NCBI GenBank assembly: GCA_034387635.1
Contig: JAOANU010000016.1
Span: 1 to 64,000 of the forward strand
Length of the DNA: 64,000 bases
Direction: 5' to 3'
Source: Rhodosporidiobolus odoratus
Taxonomy: Eukaryota > Basidiomycota > Microbotryomycetes > Sporidiobolales > Sporidiobolaceae
Shown here: piece after piece, positions 1 through 8,776 of the stretch
Layout: each line of letters starts with the position of its first letter
Numbering within the stretch: position 1 is the first letter of the stretch
Notes under the pieces: generated by a model
Seen by the model: only the letters and a program-made list of their open reading frames with translations
The model's database searches: none
Told to the model about the DNA's origin: nothing
Made by a program: the position numbers and the translations under genes

Positions 1-2593
1 GTGAAGGATCGGACTCCTCTACCCATTCCCGACGAGGTCTTGTCCGACGCGGCTTTGGCTAAGTACTGGGGCAAGATTGATATGACTAACGCTTTCTTCC
101 AAACACCTATGGCAGACGAGGATGTCGCCAAAACGGCTATCAAGACGCCTTGGGGGCTGTTCGAATGGACGGTCATGCCTCAAGGGTTATGTAACGCTCC
201 AGCCACGCACCAAGCTCGGGTGAACGAAGCTCTTCGTCACTTGATCGGAGTCTGCTGTCAGGCGTTCGTGGATGATGTCATCATCTATTCGAACACCCTG
301 GAGGAACATGAACAGAATTGTCGGGCGGTCCTCTCAGCCCTTCGAGAAGCCGGTCTCTACTGCTCGAAGAAGAAAACTGACCTCTTTTCGCTACGAACAG
401 AGTTCTTGGGGCACATCATCTCTCGCGACGGCATCGAAGCGGATCCCGGCAAGGTGGACAAGATCAAGAATTGGACAAGGCCTCGTACGGTAACTCAGGT
501 GCGAGGCTTCCTTGGTATCGTTCAATACCTACGGAAGTTCATTCCGCAGTTAGCGGAGCATACTGCGGTCTTGACCCCCTTGACTAGGAAGGGCTTGACG
601 CGCATCGAGCATTTGTGGACGGAAAAGGAGGAGAAGGCCTTCGAGTCGATCAAGCGGATCGTGACCTCTTTGCCTGTACTCAAACCGGTGGATCAAGACT
701 CGGAGGAGCCGATCTGGCTGATGTCAGACGCCTCCAAGGTGGGGATTGGCGCGGTCCTATTGCAGGGAAAGGACTGGAAAACCGCTCATCCGTGTGGGTT
801 CTACTCTCGGCAATACATTGCCGCCGAGAAGAACTACCCTACTCACGAACAGGAACTTTTGGCGGTCATCGCCGCGCTGAAGGCGTGGCGAATCGACCTG
901 CTCGGAGTTCACTTCCGAGTATTGACGGACCACGATACATTGCGGCATTTCCAGACGCAATCGACGCTCTCGAAGCGGCAGGCACGATGGACGGAAGTCC
1001 TCGCTGACTACGACTACGAGCTCTCGTACGTCCCGGGCAAGATGAACGCAGTAGCGGATTCAATGAGTCGGTTCTCCTTCCCTGATTCGGACGCGGCGGT
1101 GGCAGTTTGTGGGATATCGAGCGTTTCCTTATCATCAGCCTTCTTATCCACGCTGAGCGAAGGCTACGTTGACGATCCTTTCTGCACTCAGGTCCTTCAA
1201 ACCTTGGGCCCGTCGTCGGCGTTCAAGTTACAAGAAGGTATCCTTTACTTTGAAGGCACGAGAATCGTTGTCCCGGATATCAAAACGGTGCGCGAGACTC
1301 TCCTACATGATGCCCATGACACGCTGGGACATCTCGGGCCGAAGAAGACTCTGGCGGGGCTTTCGGCGTCGTTTTACTGGCCCGGAATGTCCAAGTCGGT
1401 ACTTCAGTACGTCACGACGTGCGACGGCTGTCAAAGGAACAAGTCTCGAACCACGCGAAGGACAGGTTTGCTCCATCCGCTACCTGTTCCTCCCCGTGCG
1501 TTCGCCGACATTGCCATGGACTTTGTGGGACCTCTACCGACGTCGGAAGGGAAGGATATGTTACTAACAATTACAGATCGCCTCACGGGTTATACCCGCC
1601 TCTTAGCTTGCCGTTCAAAGGACGGTGCGAAAGAGGTGGCGGAACTCGTGTTTCGCGGATGGTTTGCGCTCTTTGGCCTCCCCGAGCGCTTGGTATCAGA
1701 CCGGGACAAGTTATTCACTTCTCGTTTTTGGCGGGCGCTGCACGGACGGGTAGGCATCAAGCTCCAAATGTCAACTTCCTTTCATCCTGAAACCGACGGG
1801 CGCAGCGAACGGACCAACAAGACGGTCGTGCAAATGCTGCGCCAACAGGTTTCTCGGCAACAAACGGACTGGGTTCGTTTTCTCTCTCTTACTGAGTATG
1901 GGGTAAACGCTGCCGTCAACGAATCCACAGGTCGCACTCCTTTCGACCTCGTTCTAGGTTTCACCCCCCCCCCTTCTCCCGCATCCCTCTTCGCCACCTT
2001 CCTCCCTCCCCGCTGTAGAAGCCCTCCTCGCGGAACGTTTGACTATCGTCTCTTCGGCTCGCGACGCTCTGGCGGCGGCGAAAGTACGGCAAGCGGCACA
2101 GGCAAATAAGCGAAGAAAGGAAGAAATCGAGTACGCGGTCGGCGACATGGTCATGGTGGATTCGTCAGACCGACGCTCGCGGTACAAGTCGAAGGGCGGG
2201 GACATACGGGCGGCGAAGTTGTTCCCTCGTTGGGACGGTCCCTACGCGGTTGCCGAAGCGTTCCCCGCCTCCTCCACGTATCGGCTCAACCTCCCTCCCG
2301 ACGACCGTTCTCACCCGACTTTCCACTCCTCGAAACTCAAACAATATCGGCCAAACGACGCATCACTATTCGTCGATCGCCAACCTGCCCGCCCGGAACC
2401 TATGGACGTCGATGGGTCGTCAGAGTACGTCGTCGAGAAAATCGTCGATGAAAAAGGTCGCGGAAGGAGCCGCAAGTTTTTGGTGAAATGGGGGGGGTAT
2501 CCAGATGCGGAGAATACGTGGGAACCGGTGGCGCATGTGGAGGACACGGAGGCGTTGGACTTATGGAAAAAGAGGAATGAAGGAGGGGATTAA
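1..2593 (+). pseudogene. Ty3/gypsy chromovirus pol, 5'-truncated by the window edge and frameshifted
   Basis: This is the downstream part of a retrotransposon polyprotein. In order I see the reverse transcriptase core with its FVDD box at about residues 89-92, an RNase H region (LMSDAS at about 241-246, then LTDHDT), and an integrase with an HHCC-like zinc region (CDGCQRN near 474) and a DDE core (MDFVGPLP, then SDRDK). A C-terminal chromodomain lies at about 2420-2560 (FLVKWGGYPDAENTWEP). The chromodomain marks a chromovirus of the Ty3/gypsy group; such domains generally steer integration to marked chromatin. The reading frame changes between integrase and chromodomain, and the only homopolymer there is a C10 run at 1964-1973, so the copy is probably dead unless the run is a sequencing error. 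Gag and protease would lie left of the window. Confidence 0.9.
1964..1973 (+). other. C10 homopolymer at the pol frame break
   Basis: Ten consecutive C residues sit at the end of the integrase region. The integrase frame upstream runs on into non-conserved residues. The chromodomain frame downstream opens from this side of the run. A one-base slip in this run would explain the frame change. Confidence 0.6.
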
Positions 2594-2614
2594 GCGAAGA
2601 AAGTCTTCGCTATC

Positions 2615-2629
2615 AGGGGAGGGGGAGGG
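2615..2629 (+). other. Polypurine tract of the plus-strand element
   Basis: A 15-base run of only A and G lies just after the pol stop codon and is directly followed by TGTAAGG. A polypurine tract touching TG is the usual plus-strand priming site next to the 3' LTR of an LTR retrotransposon. Confidence 0.6.
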
Positions 2630-2847
2630 TGTAAGGCGAGAGCCTTACCTACCTACCCGGATATAAGGAGTAATACGGGAAGGATGGGAAGTGAGGGAAT
2701 GGAAGTGGAGGATGAGGGAAGTGAAGTTGAAGGTCGGAGGCAGCTTCTGGTTCTTTCCTTACGCATTCGCTAACGGATCGAACTAGGTAGCTTGCTCTCA
2801 TTTTGTATAGCCTTACGCATTCGCTAACGGATCGAACTAGCAATACA
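2630..2847 (+). repeat. Candidate 3' LTR of the plus-strand chromovirus
   Basis: The interval starts with TGTA right after the polypurine tract and can be closed at TACA, giving about 218 bp with short inverted ends. It contains two 30-bp direct repeats. The left end is well supported by the tract. The right end is a guess because the 5' LTR is outside the window and no target-site duplication can be checked. Confidence 0.45.
2757..2840 (+). repeat. Two 30-bp direct repeats, 54 bp apart
   Basis: The sequence CCTTACGCATTCGCTAACGG and the next ten bases occur identically at 2757-2786 and 2811-2840, with 24 bp between the copies. They lie inside the candidate LTR and may be promoter or enhancer repeats of the element. 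Confidence 0.8.
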
Positions 2848-3234
2848 ACGCGGTTCTCCTTAGCGGCGCTTAGTGTTGGCGGAAACATCCGCCTTCCACT
2901 TCGCTTCTGGGTCCTTCTTCTCTGTCCTTTCGCTAGATGATACTGACTTTTAGTTCATCCCACAGGCCTTCACTTTATCTTGCCTGTGGTTACCGACGGC
3001 GGAAGGAGTAGATGGTCATTCAACAATGGGGATGAGCTGTAGCAATTCCCCTCGTCTATGATTCTCTTTTCTTTAGCGCTCCACCTACTCTTCTCTAGCT
3101 CTACGGAATACACCCGGTTCATTATCTTCTGGGTTGCGTCCGCCCTCGCCTTCGCTCAGGCATCCTCCCCTCCGACTCCCCTTGCAAGTAACCTGTCCTC
3201 GCCAACCGGCTTGAAGACGGTGCTCCTTGCAGTA
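2848..3234. other. Unassigned spacer between the two retroelements
   Basis: No convincing gene was found. The minus strand just beyond the RT fragment does not continue a reverse transcriptase or RNase H reading frame, so the minus-strand element is truncated here rather than merely frameshifted. A small palindrome (GGCGGA AACA TCCGCC) lies at about 2878-2893. Confidence 0.5.
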
Positions 3235-4924
3235 TCAAAGGTGGGCGCGGAAAGTGTTGCTGTAGACGAGGACGTCATCGTAGAAGACCTCCAGGAAACG
3301 ACCAACCGCCTTGCCAAACATCATATAGCAGACTCGGTGCATCGTTTCCGGGGCATTGGTATCGCCTTGTTGCATGACATGGGAAACAAAAGTGCCGTTG
3401 GGCGTGACAAAGCCAGAGAGGGGAACGGAGTTGGGGTTGAGACGCACTTGCTCATAAGCACCCTTGAAGTCAATCTTCGATCGCCGGCGGTAGGAAGCGA
3501 CGCGGTATCGAGTTTGCTTCATATCGGGAATGGGAGAGGCAAGTTTCGCGGTGTTGTTGTTTTGGGGCTTGAGGTTGATGACAAAGCGAGCTTGAGATTT
3601 GTTGTGCTTGTGTACAGCGAACATAGCACAAGCTGAGTCGAGGGCGGCAGGAGACCAAAAACCGGTCTCCACAAACTCGCGAAGATGATCTGACCATTGC
3701 GAGGCGTATCGGTCGGGGATGCGGATGGCGTGTGGTTGGATCTTCTTCTCCTTGTCAAGGAGCGGAATGTTGTGATTGACCGGACGGAAAGGAGGCGGAC
3801 CGGGAAGCTCATTGACAAAGATATCATCAAACTCGGAAAGCAAAGCGGCGAGTTGGGCTCGAGCGTCTTCCTCAGAAATGTCGGAAGAATTGGGAGAGTC
3901 GTCGTCGATGTCCAGGAGAGGATTGTGGGGCTCAATCTCGATGCGGTCGACGAAATCAGTGACGAGGGAAGAAGGAACGCCGGCGGAAAGGGCGCAGATG
4001 GCAAACCGGCTTGCTTCTTCAAGAGTCATTTACTGATCGGTGAACCCGAGGTCGGAGAAATTCTTCGGCGGCTGATCGGTAAAGCGACCAGTGGCGAAGT
4101 CGTAGACATCTTCACTGGGACCCGTCGGGGCAAAGAAGAGTCTTGAGGCGGATACGGCGGTTCCTGTGTCCTTAAGCCACGGAACCCCGAGAATGGCGTC
4201 GACCCCCGGTGGAAGAGGGCAGACAAAGAAGGAGCGAGCCGGCTTGAGGACCGCCCCGACTTGAACGCGAGTTGAGGCAAAGAGGGAGAGGCGGACTTGT
4301 TGGCCATCCCCTGCGAGGTCAGCATGAATCGGAGCAACAAGCCGACAAACTTCTAGCCCCATCTTGTGAACAAGTGCCCTTGTGAACAAGAGCAGGAGAG
4401 AGAACGTCTGCTTGCGCACCTGAGTCGACCAAGGCTGTCGAAGCATCCTGTCCGTCACCAAAGAGAGCGGGGACAGTCAGTGGTGAAGGCGCGATCTCGG
4501 ATGCAGGGGGGATGGACTTAGCCGGTTTAGCGCCCTTCTTACTCTTTTTGCGCTTCTTGCTCGTTCCTTTCAGAGGCCGGCCATTGTCACCCTTGTCTAC
4601 CCTTTCTTGCGAGGGAGAAGGAGAAAGGGCAGGGATTGCAGGCACACCTACAGAAAGAGGAGTAGTCAACGTGCTCAACGAGGGTTTACTACAAGAGGAA
4701 GGAAGGGGAGAGGAGAGCGACGGAGACGGAAGGGGGGAGGAAACTCGGGAAGAAAAGAAATTGACCAAGTCCGTCAACGAAGGCTCGCCTCGCCCCTCAG
4801 ATAGGCTTCGTTCAGCAAGTATCCGGCAAGGGCAAGGAGCCGAGTCCGACTGCAAGGTATCATCGAGGGGGCGAGGGAGAGAGGCCGAGGATAGTGGCGA
4901 GGAGCAAGATGGGCCATCTCTCAC
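3235..4924 (-). pseudogene. Ty3/gypsy protease and partial reverse transcriptase, broken
   Basis: This is the pol region of the second element. The first reading frame overlaps the gag stop and is -1 relative to gag. It carries the aspartic protease signature LVDSGAQADVLS at about 4400-4430. A 16-bp tandem duplication at 4363-4390 then shifts the frame. The next frame carries the second protease motif ILGVPWLKD and ends at a TAA (4030-4032). An in-frame ATG follows at once at 4029, and the RT begins there, ending just after its FYDDVLVYSN box at 3235. RNase H, integrase and the 3' LTR are missing. The frameshift, in-frame stop and truncation make it non-autonomous. Confidence 0.85.
4363..4390 (-). 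repeat. 16-bp tandem duplication inside the protease region
   Basis: CTTGTGAACAAG occurs at 4363-4374 and again at 4379-4390, a period of 16. Sixteen is not a multiple of three, so the duplication explains the switch of reading frame between the two halves of the protease. Confidence 0.8.
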
Positions 4925-6375
4925 TCCTCGTCCGCTTTTCCCGAATCACCAGCCTTGCTTTCAGCGAGCTCAGTGAAGCGGTTAGCGGACTCCACGTCCA
5001 GCTGAGCCTTCGAAGAAGAGGAACAAGGGGAAGAGGGACCACTCATCTTAGCCAACGCAGCCAACACGACCACCTTAGGGTTCTTCCGCAGTCGAGGGCA
5101 CGCCCGCGAATAGTGACCAGCTTGTTCACCGCAATTGAAGCACCAGATGGCTTTAGTGGGAAGACTTGTATGCGAATCAAACCACTTGGCCTTGTCGGCC
5201 ACCGGGTTCTTCGCCTGCCAGTCAACAGCTTGATTAATCCAATTCGTGGGCAAACCTGTACCACGAGGAAGATAGGAAGAAGGTGGAGGGTCGTTAGTAC
5301 CAGCTTTCTTCGCAGGAGGAGTGGGGGACAATGAAGAGGAGGGTTTCTTGGAGGAAAACCCAGAGAGAGAGTCCGTCAACGCGGCAATCTTGACGACCTC
5401 CTTGAAGGTAGCGGTCGTCTTGCCCAACGCCGTACGCGACGCCATCTGAGTCTTGACGAAGTCCTGAACCGACGGGTTGAGGCCGGCGATGAACGTAGTC
5501 TTGCGATCCAAGTCGTCGACGAGACGGTCGGTACAAGCGTCGGCAAGGGCGTCCACTTTGGCACCGAAGTCACGGGCCCGGAGGGTACCTTGCGAAGCTG
5601 CACGGTATCGTGCCAAGGTGTCCTCAGCCGCATGATCATCGGCCCAATGCGAACACATTGCCACGAAGACATCTGTGACGGAAGAGGCGGGGGAACAACG
5701 ATTACGGGCGTCGAACCAGGCTTGGGGGGAGATCAAACCGTGAGTAGTGTCAGAAGAAAAGAGAGAACGCAGGACGTAGAAAGGAGCAGGAGTGAGGTGC
5801 TCATCTAAGATTGCGTCCAACTCCAACTCATTCCCAACCAAATAGAGAGATGCGGAACGGATCCACATCTCCCGAGCCTGTTCCTCGAAGACCCCAGTCC
5901 AAGGTTTGGGCTTGTCCACCTTGACCTTGACGCCGAAACGAGCGAGGACAAGCGTGGGTTGAGACAAAGAGTCGGCGAGAGGAGAAGAAAGGGAAGGATT
6001 CTGCTTGACGCCGAGAACGCGCCGCAGGGACGCCGCCTCGTGCTCCAAATCTTGCAACCGACGCCGAATAACGCCTGGTTCGTCGGCCATGGCGGAGCCG
6101 CGTGGTCTGTCACCCATCGGACGTCCCATTTCGGCCGCCTCATCCTCCAACTTCATCTTAGCCTCAACCTGCTCCCGCATCGCTTGTTCCTCAGCCATAA
6201 ACCGAGCCAACCGCTCCTCTTGCTTTGCCTCAAACATGGTCAGGGCGCGCTCACGACGGACCAGGGAATTGGCGGATCGACGAGAGGAGGCAACGGAGAC
6301 CTGGTCACCCTCTTCACCACGCCACTGGTCGGCGGGGTCAGACAAGGTGGCGATAGGTACGCCTGGGCCGGACAT
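4921..6375 (-). CDS. Ty3/gypsy Gag with CCHC zinc knuckle
   Basis: An open frame of 484 codons starts at an ATG. The N-terminal part (about residues 40-125) is rich in Glu, Arg and Ala and likely forms a coiled coil. The middle (about 150-340) resembles the capsid-like retrotransposon Gag domain. Near residue 412 there is one CCHC knuckle, CFNCGEQAGHYSRAC, which would bind the element's RNA. Gag normally assembles the virus-like particle in which reverse transcription occurs. The frame is unbroken although the downstream pol is ruined. The protease frame overlaps the stop in the -1 frame, the usual arrangement for frameshift-expressed pol. Confidence 0.88.
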   Translation of the reverse strand: MSGPGVPIATLSDPADQWRGEEGDQVSVASSRRSANSLVRRERALTMFEAKQEERLARFMAEEQAMREQVEAKMKLEDEAAEMGRPMGDRPRGSAMADEPGVIRRRLQDLEHEAASLRRVLGVKQNPSLSSPLADSLSQPTLVLARFGVKVKVDKPKPWTGVFEEQAREMWIRSASLYLVGNELELDAILDEHLTPAPFYVLRSLFSSDTTHGLISPQAWFDARNRCSPASSVTDVFVAMCSHWADDHAAEDTLARYRAASQGTLRARDFGAKVDALADACTDRLVDDLDRKTTFIAGLNPSVQDFVKTQMASRTALGKTTATFKEVVKIAALTDSLSGFSSKKPSSSLSPTPPAKKAGTNDPPPSSYLPRGTGLPTNWINQAVDWQAKNPVADKAKWFDSHTSLPTKAIWCFNCGEQAGHYSRACPRLRKNPKVVVLAALAKMSGPSSPCSSSSKAQLDVESANRFTELAESKAGDSGKADEE

Positions 6376-6688
6376 GACTGACGGAGAGAGGGAAGGCAGA
6401 GTGGGGAAGCGAACGGAGCAAGGGAGGGAACGTCGGGCGATGAGGAAGGTGTCGAGGTTGGAAGGAGAGAACGACGGCGATCGTTCGTGGCGGGTGGAAC
6501 GGCGGACTGGAGGAGCGGAAGAGAGAGAAGAGCCGGACGAGGAGGAGGACTCGATCGAGACGGAGGGAGTGAGGGAGGAGAGCGCGGAGGAGAGAGCGCG
6601 AGATTCGCCGGTTTGGCGAGAAGAGAGGGAAGAAATGGTAGAGGAGGTTTGTTCGGGAGGGTATCGAACGGTAACGTCGGATGTCGAC
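6376..6688 (-). other. Leader between 5' LTR and gag of the minus-strand element
   Basis: About 313 bp lie between the inner edge of the LTR and the gag start codon. The part next to the LTR should hold the primer-binding site. I could not match it to a tRNA 3' end by eye. Confidence 0.4.
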
Positions 6689-6909
6689 TGTTAAAAAAGT
6701 GCAGGACGTATCCACTTCGAGTCGAGGCGAGGTAGATTGTCGAGCAGAGGGTTGAAGGGAACGGACTGGATCGTAGTATTCTCTCGGAACGGGACGAATA
6801 ACAGTGATTCGAGCTTAGATTCCGAACAACGGGAGGGATATAGCCGTGAGGAGAAAAGAAATCTACAAGTCCCAGCTGCACTCCCATCTCAACCTCCGAT
6901 CACTCAACA
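6689..6909 (-). repeat. Candidate 5' LTR of the minus-strand element
   Basis: On the minus strand this 221-bp interval begins TGTTGAG and ends TTAACA, so it has the TG..CA ends and TGTT/AACA inverted termini of an LTR. It sits at the right distance upstream of gag. The partner LTR is lost with the truncated 3' half, so the limits cannot be confirmed. Confidence 0.55.
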
Positions 6910-6969
6910 TTGTCTCATCAGTTCTGAGAGGGATCCGTCTGCGGGCTGCAGGGAAGCATCAGGGCAGGA

Positions 6970-8776
6970 TCAACTCGAAGAGAGCGATGTAGAGAGATTG
7001 AGGCGGAGAGAATGGAGGAAAGGGGACTTAGCGGGAAAGACGGGAGTCGTGCGAGGTGACCCACCGAGCAGTTTGTCCCCGGCTTGTTCCCATAAAGCCT
7101 GCGAGACGGTCAAGAGTCAGCCAAGGACGCTTCCCAACGCAAACGGTTGCGGGAGTGCACGGAGGACGCAGAGAGGCAGCACAGACGTCACGAGGGTGGG
7201 AAAGGAAGAGGGGAAATGAGAGGAGAATCGGGCGAGGGAGGCGACAGGAAAGACTTACCTCCCTCTCCGCCTGATTGCGCTGCAGCAACGTGGGAAAGTC
7301 GTTGAGTGGGAAACGACCCAGGCGTGCCCGTATCCGCGCCTCGTCCTCGATGCCGTTGGCGTGCTCCCAGGCAAGGTAGTCGGTCCAGAGTTGATCGACG
7401 ACTGAAGAAAGAGAACGAGTGACATCAGTTGAGAACTCGAAGAGGTGACCACGGCAATGCCAGAACCATAGAAGAGCGGCTTTGGTCACTACGATAGTTG
7501 GGAAGGGGCAAGAAGGGAAAAGGGGAGGATGAATAAAGGAAGGACAAGGGCGTACACGACAACTCCATTTTCCGAGTCAGCCGGCGCATAAACAGACTCA
7601 AAGACACATACATAATCCCCTGAGATAGTCCAAACTTTGTCCGCTCCTTCTCCTTAAAGGCTTCAGCTTCAAGCCGATCAAACCTCCGGTACGGTTCCCA
7701 CCCGCCTTTCCCTCCAGGACCGGATCCCTCGACGACATCCCAGTAGCCCATCAGTTCACAGGAGAACAATGGCTCTGAGTTCCCCTTTCCCGTCTGCTTC
7801 CCCTTGCAGCGCTCGATGAGTGTTTCGTACACGGCATGAGAGAAGAGAGGTGTCCATTTGTCGGCCTTGGCTTGGTATTCGTGGTCGACGGCTATGATGT
7901 GGAATATGTTGTCGGGAGGAAGGGCGAGAACTTCGGCTACAATGGGATGCTCCGAACTGTATTGGCCGGGGGTCTCAGAGAGGTTTCGTGGAGTCGGTAG
8001 GCTCGAACTCGGTGGCGAGAGGATAGCCGATGGGACGGGCATGTCGGCTGGTGAAGCGGACGGGGTGTAGACTATTGCGTCGTTCGACGCCTCTTCCTCA
8101 GTCGTAGCCTGAAACCCGTCTTGCGGCATCGATGGTTCTTGAGATATCGAGTCGGCACCCTCGCAATCGGTGTTCTCCGCAGGGAAGGAAGCAACCTGGT
8201 CAGGCGCTGGCGAGGCAGTATGCTGCAAGCTAGCCGTGTCGGTCTGCCCCGAGGAGCCGCACGGATCACTGCTGCTGAAGGCGCGCGAGCATGAGGACCT
8301 CAGAGCGGAGGACAATGGGAACGGTGGAATGCGGGGTCGACGGCTGAAGCTCTCCGACGGGGCAGGCGGTACAAGCTCAGAGTAGCGGCAAGTGCTGAGG
8401 CTGACCTTTGGCGGTGGAAAGCGCAAGTTCAATACGTTCAGTGAATGAAGGAGAAGGAGAGCAGACGCGCTAACTCACGCGACTCTAGATAATTGCGACC
8501 TCCCCAAGACTGTAGATGCTTATCAAGAGTGCACGGCAAGGCTCGAAGTTCGTGCAGAGGGCGTGCGGCGCGCGAGCACACGATATGAAGGAAAAGGCGA
8601 GAAAGCGATGACGCGTTCGAGGGGTGGTCGTACTTCGCCGAGCGGTACCGATATGTGAGCTGAGCTGGCGGAGCGAATTCGCGTGCCTTCAGACGATGTG
8701 AACGGTTGAGGCGAGAAGGAAAGAGATGAAACGAGACTCTCCGCTTCTCACAACGTCGATAAACTCGACTGGACAT
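6970..8776 (-). CDS. Gene X, copy A (unknown family), with a replaced C-terminus
   Basis: I do not recognise this family. The firm part runs from about 8430 down to 6970. Exon ends are best placed at 7556, 7489-7259 and 7098; the intron donor GTACGC and the acceptor CGTAG are shared with copy C. The N-terminal third is low-complexity and rich in Ser and Pro. The conserved core carries HPIVAEVLALPPDNIFHII, GSGPGGKGGWEPYRRFDRL and SSVVDQLWTDYLAWEHANGI. An ATG at 8776 opens a possible first exon, but its splicing to the core is not resolved. Copies B and C stop right after ALWE(Q/R)AGEK. Here the sequence diverges at about 7078 and reads about 33 extra residues. No frameshift was seen in the core. 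The gene is divergent from the UBP2 copy. Confidence 0.6.

Noticed and set aside
2757..2840. CRISPR-like array from the 30-bp repeats
   Set aside because: There are only two units, the genome is eukaryotic and the position is inside a retroelement.
2874..3025. 152-bp solo LTR with TGTTG and CAACA ends
   Set aside because: The flanking five-base sequences do not match, so there is no target-site duplication, and such short ends occur often by chance.
3058..3636. 192-codon plus-strand open frame
   Set aside because: It is antisense to the reverse transcriptase of the minus-strand element.
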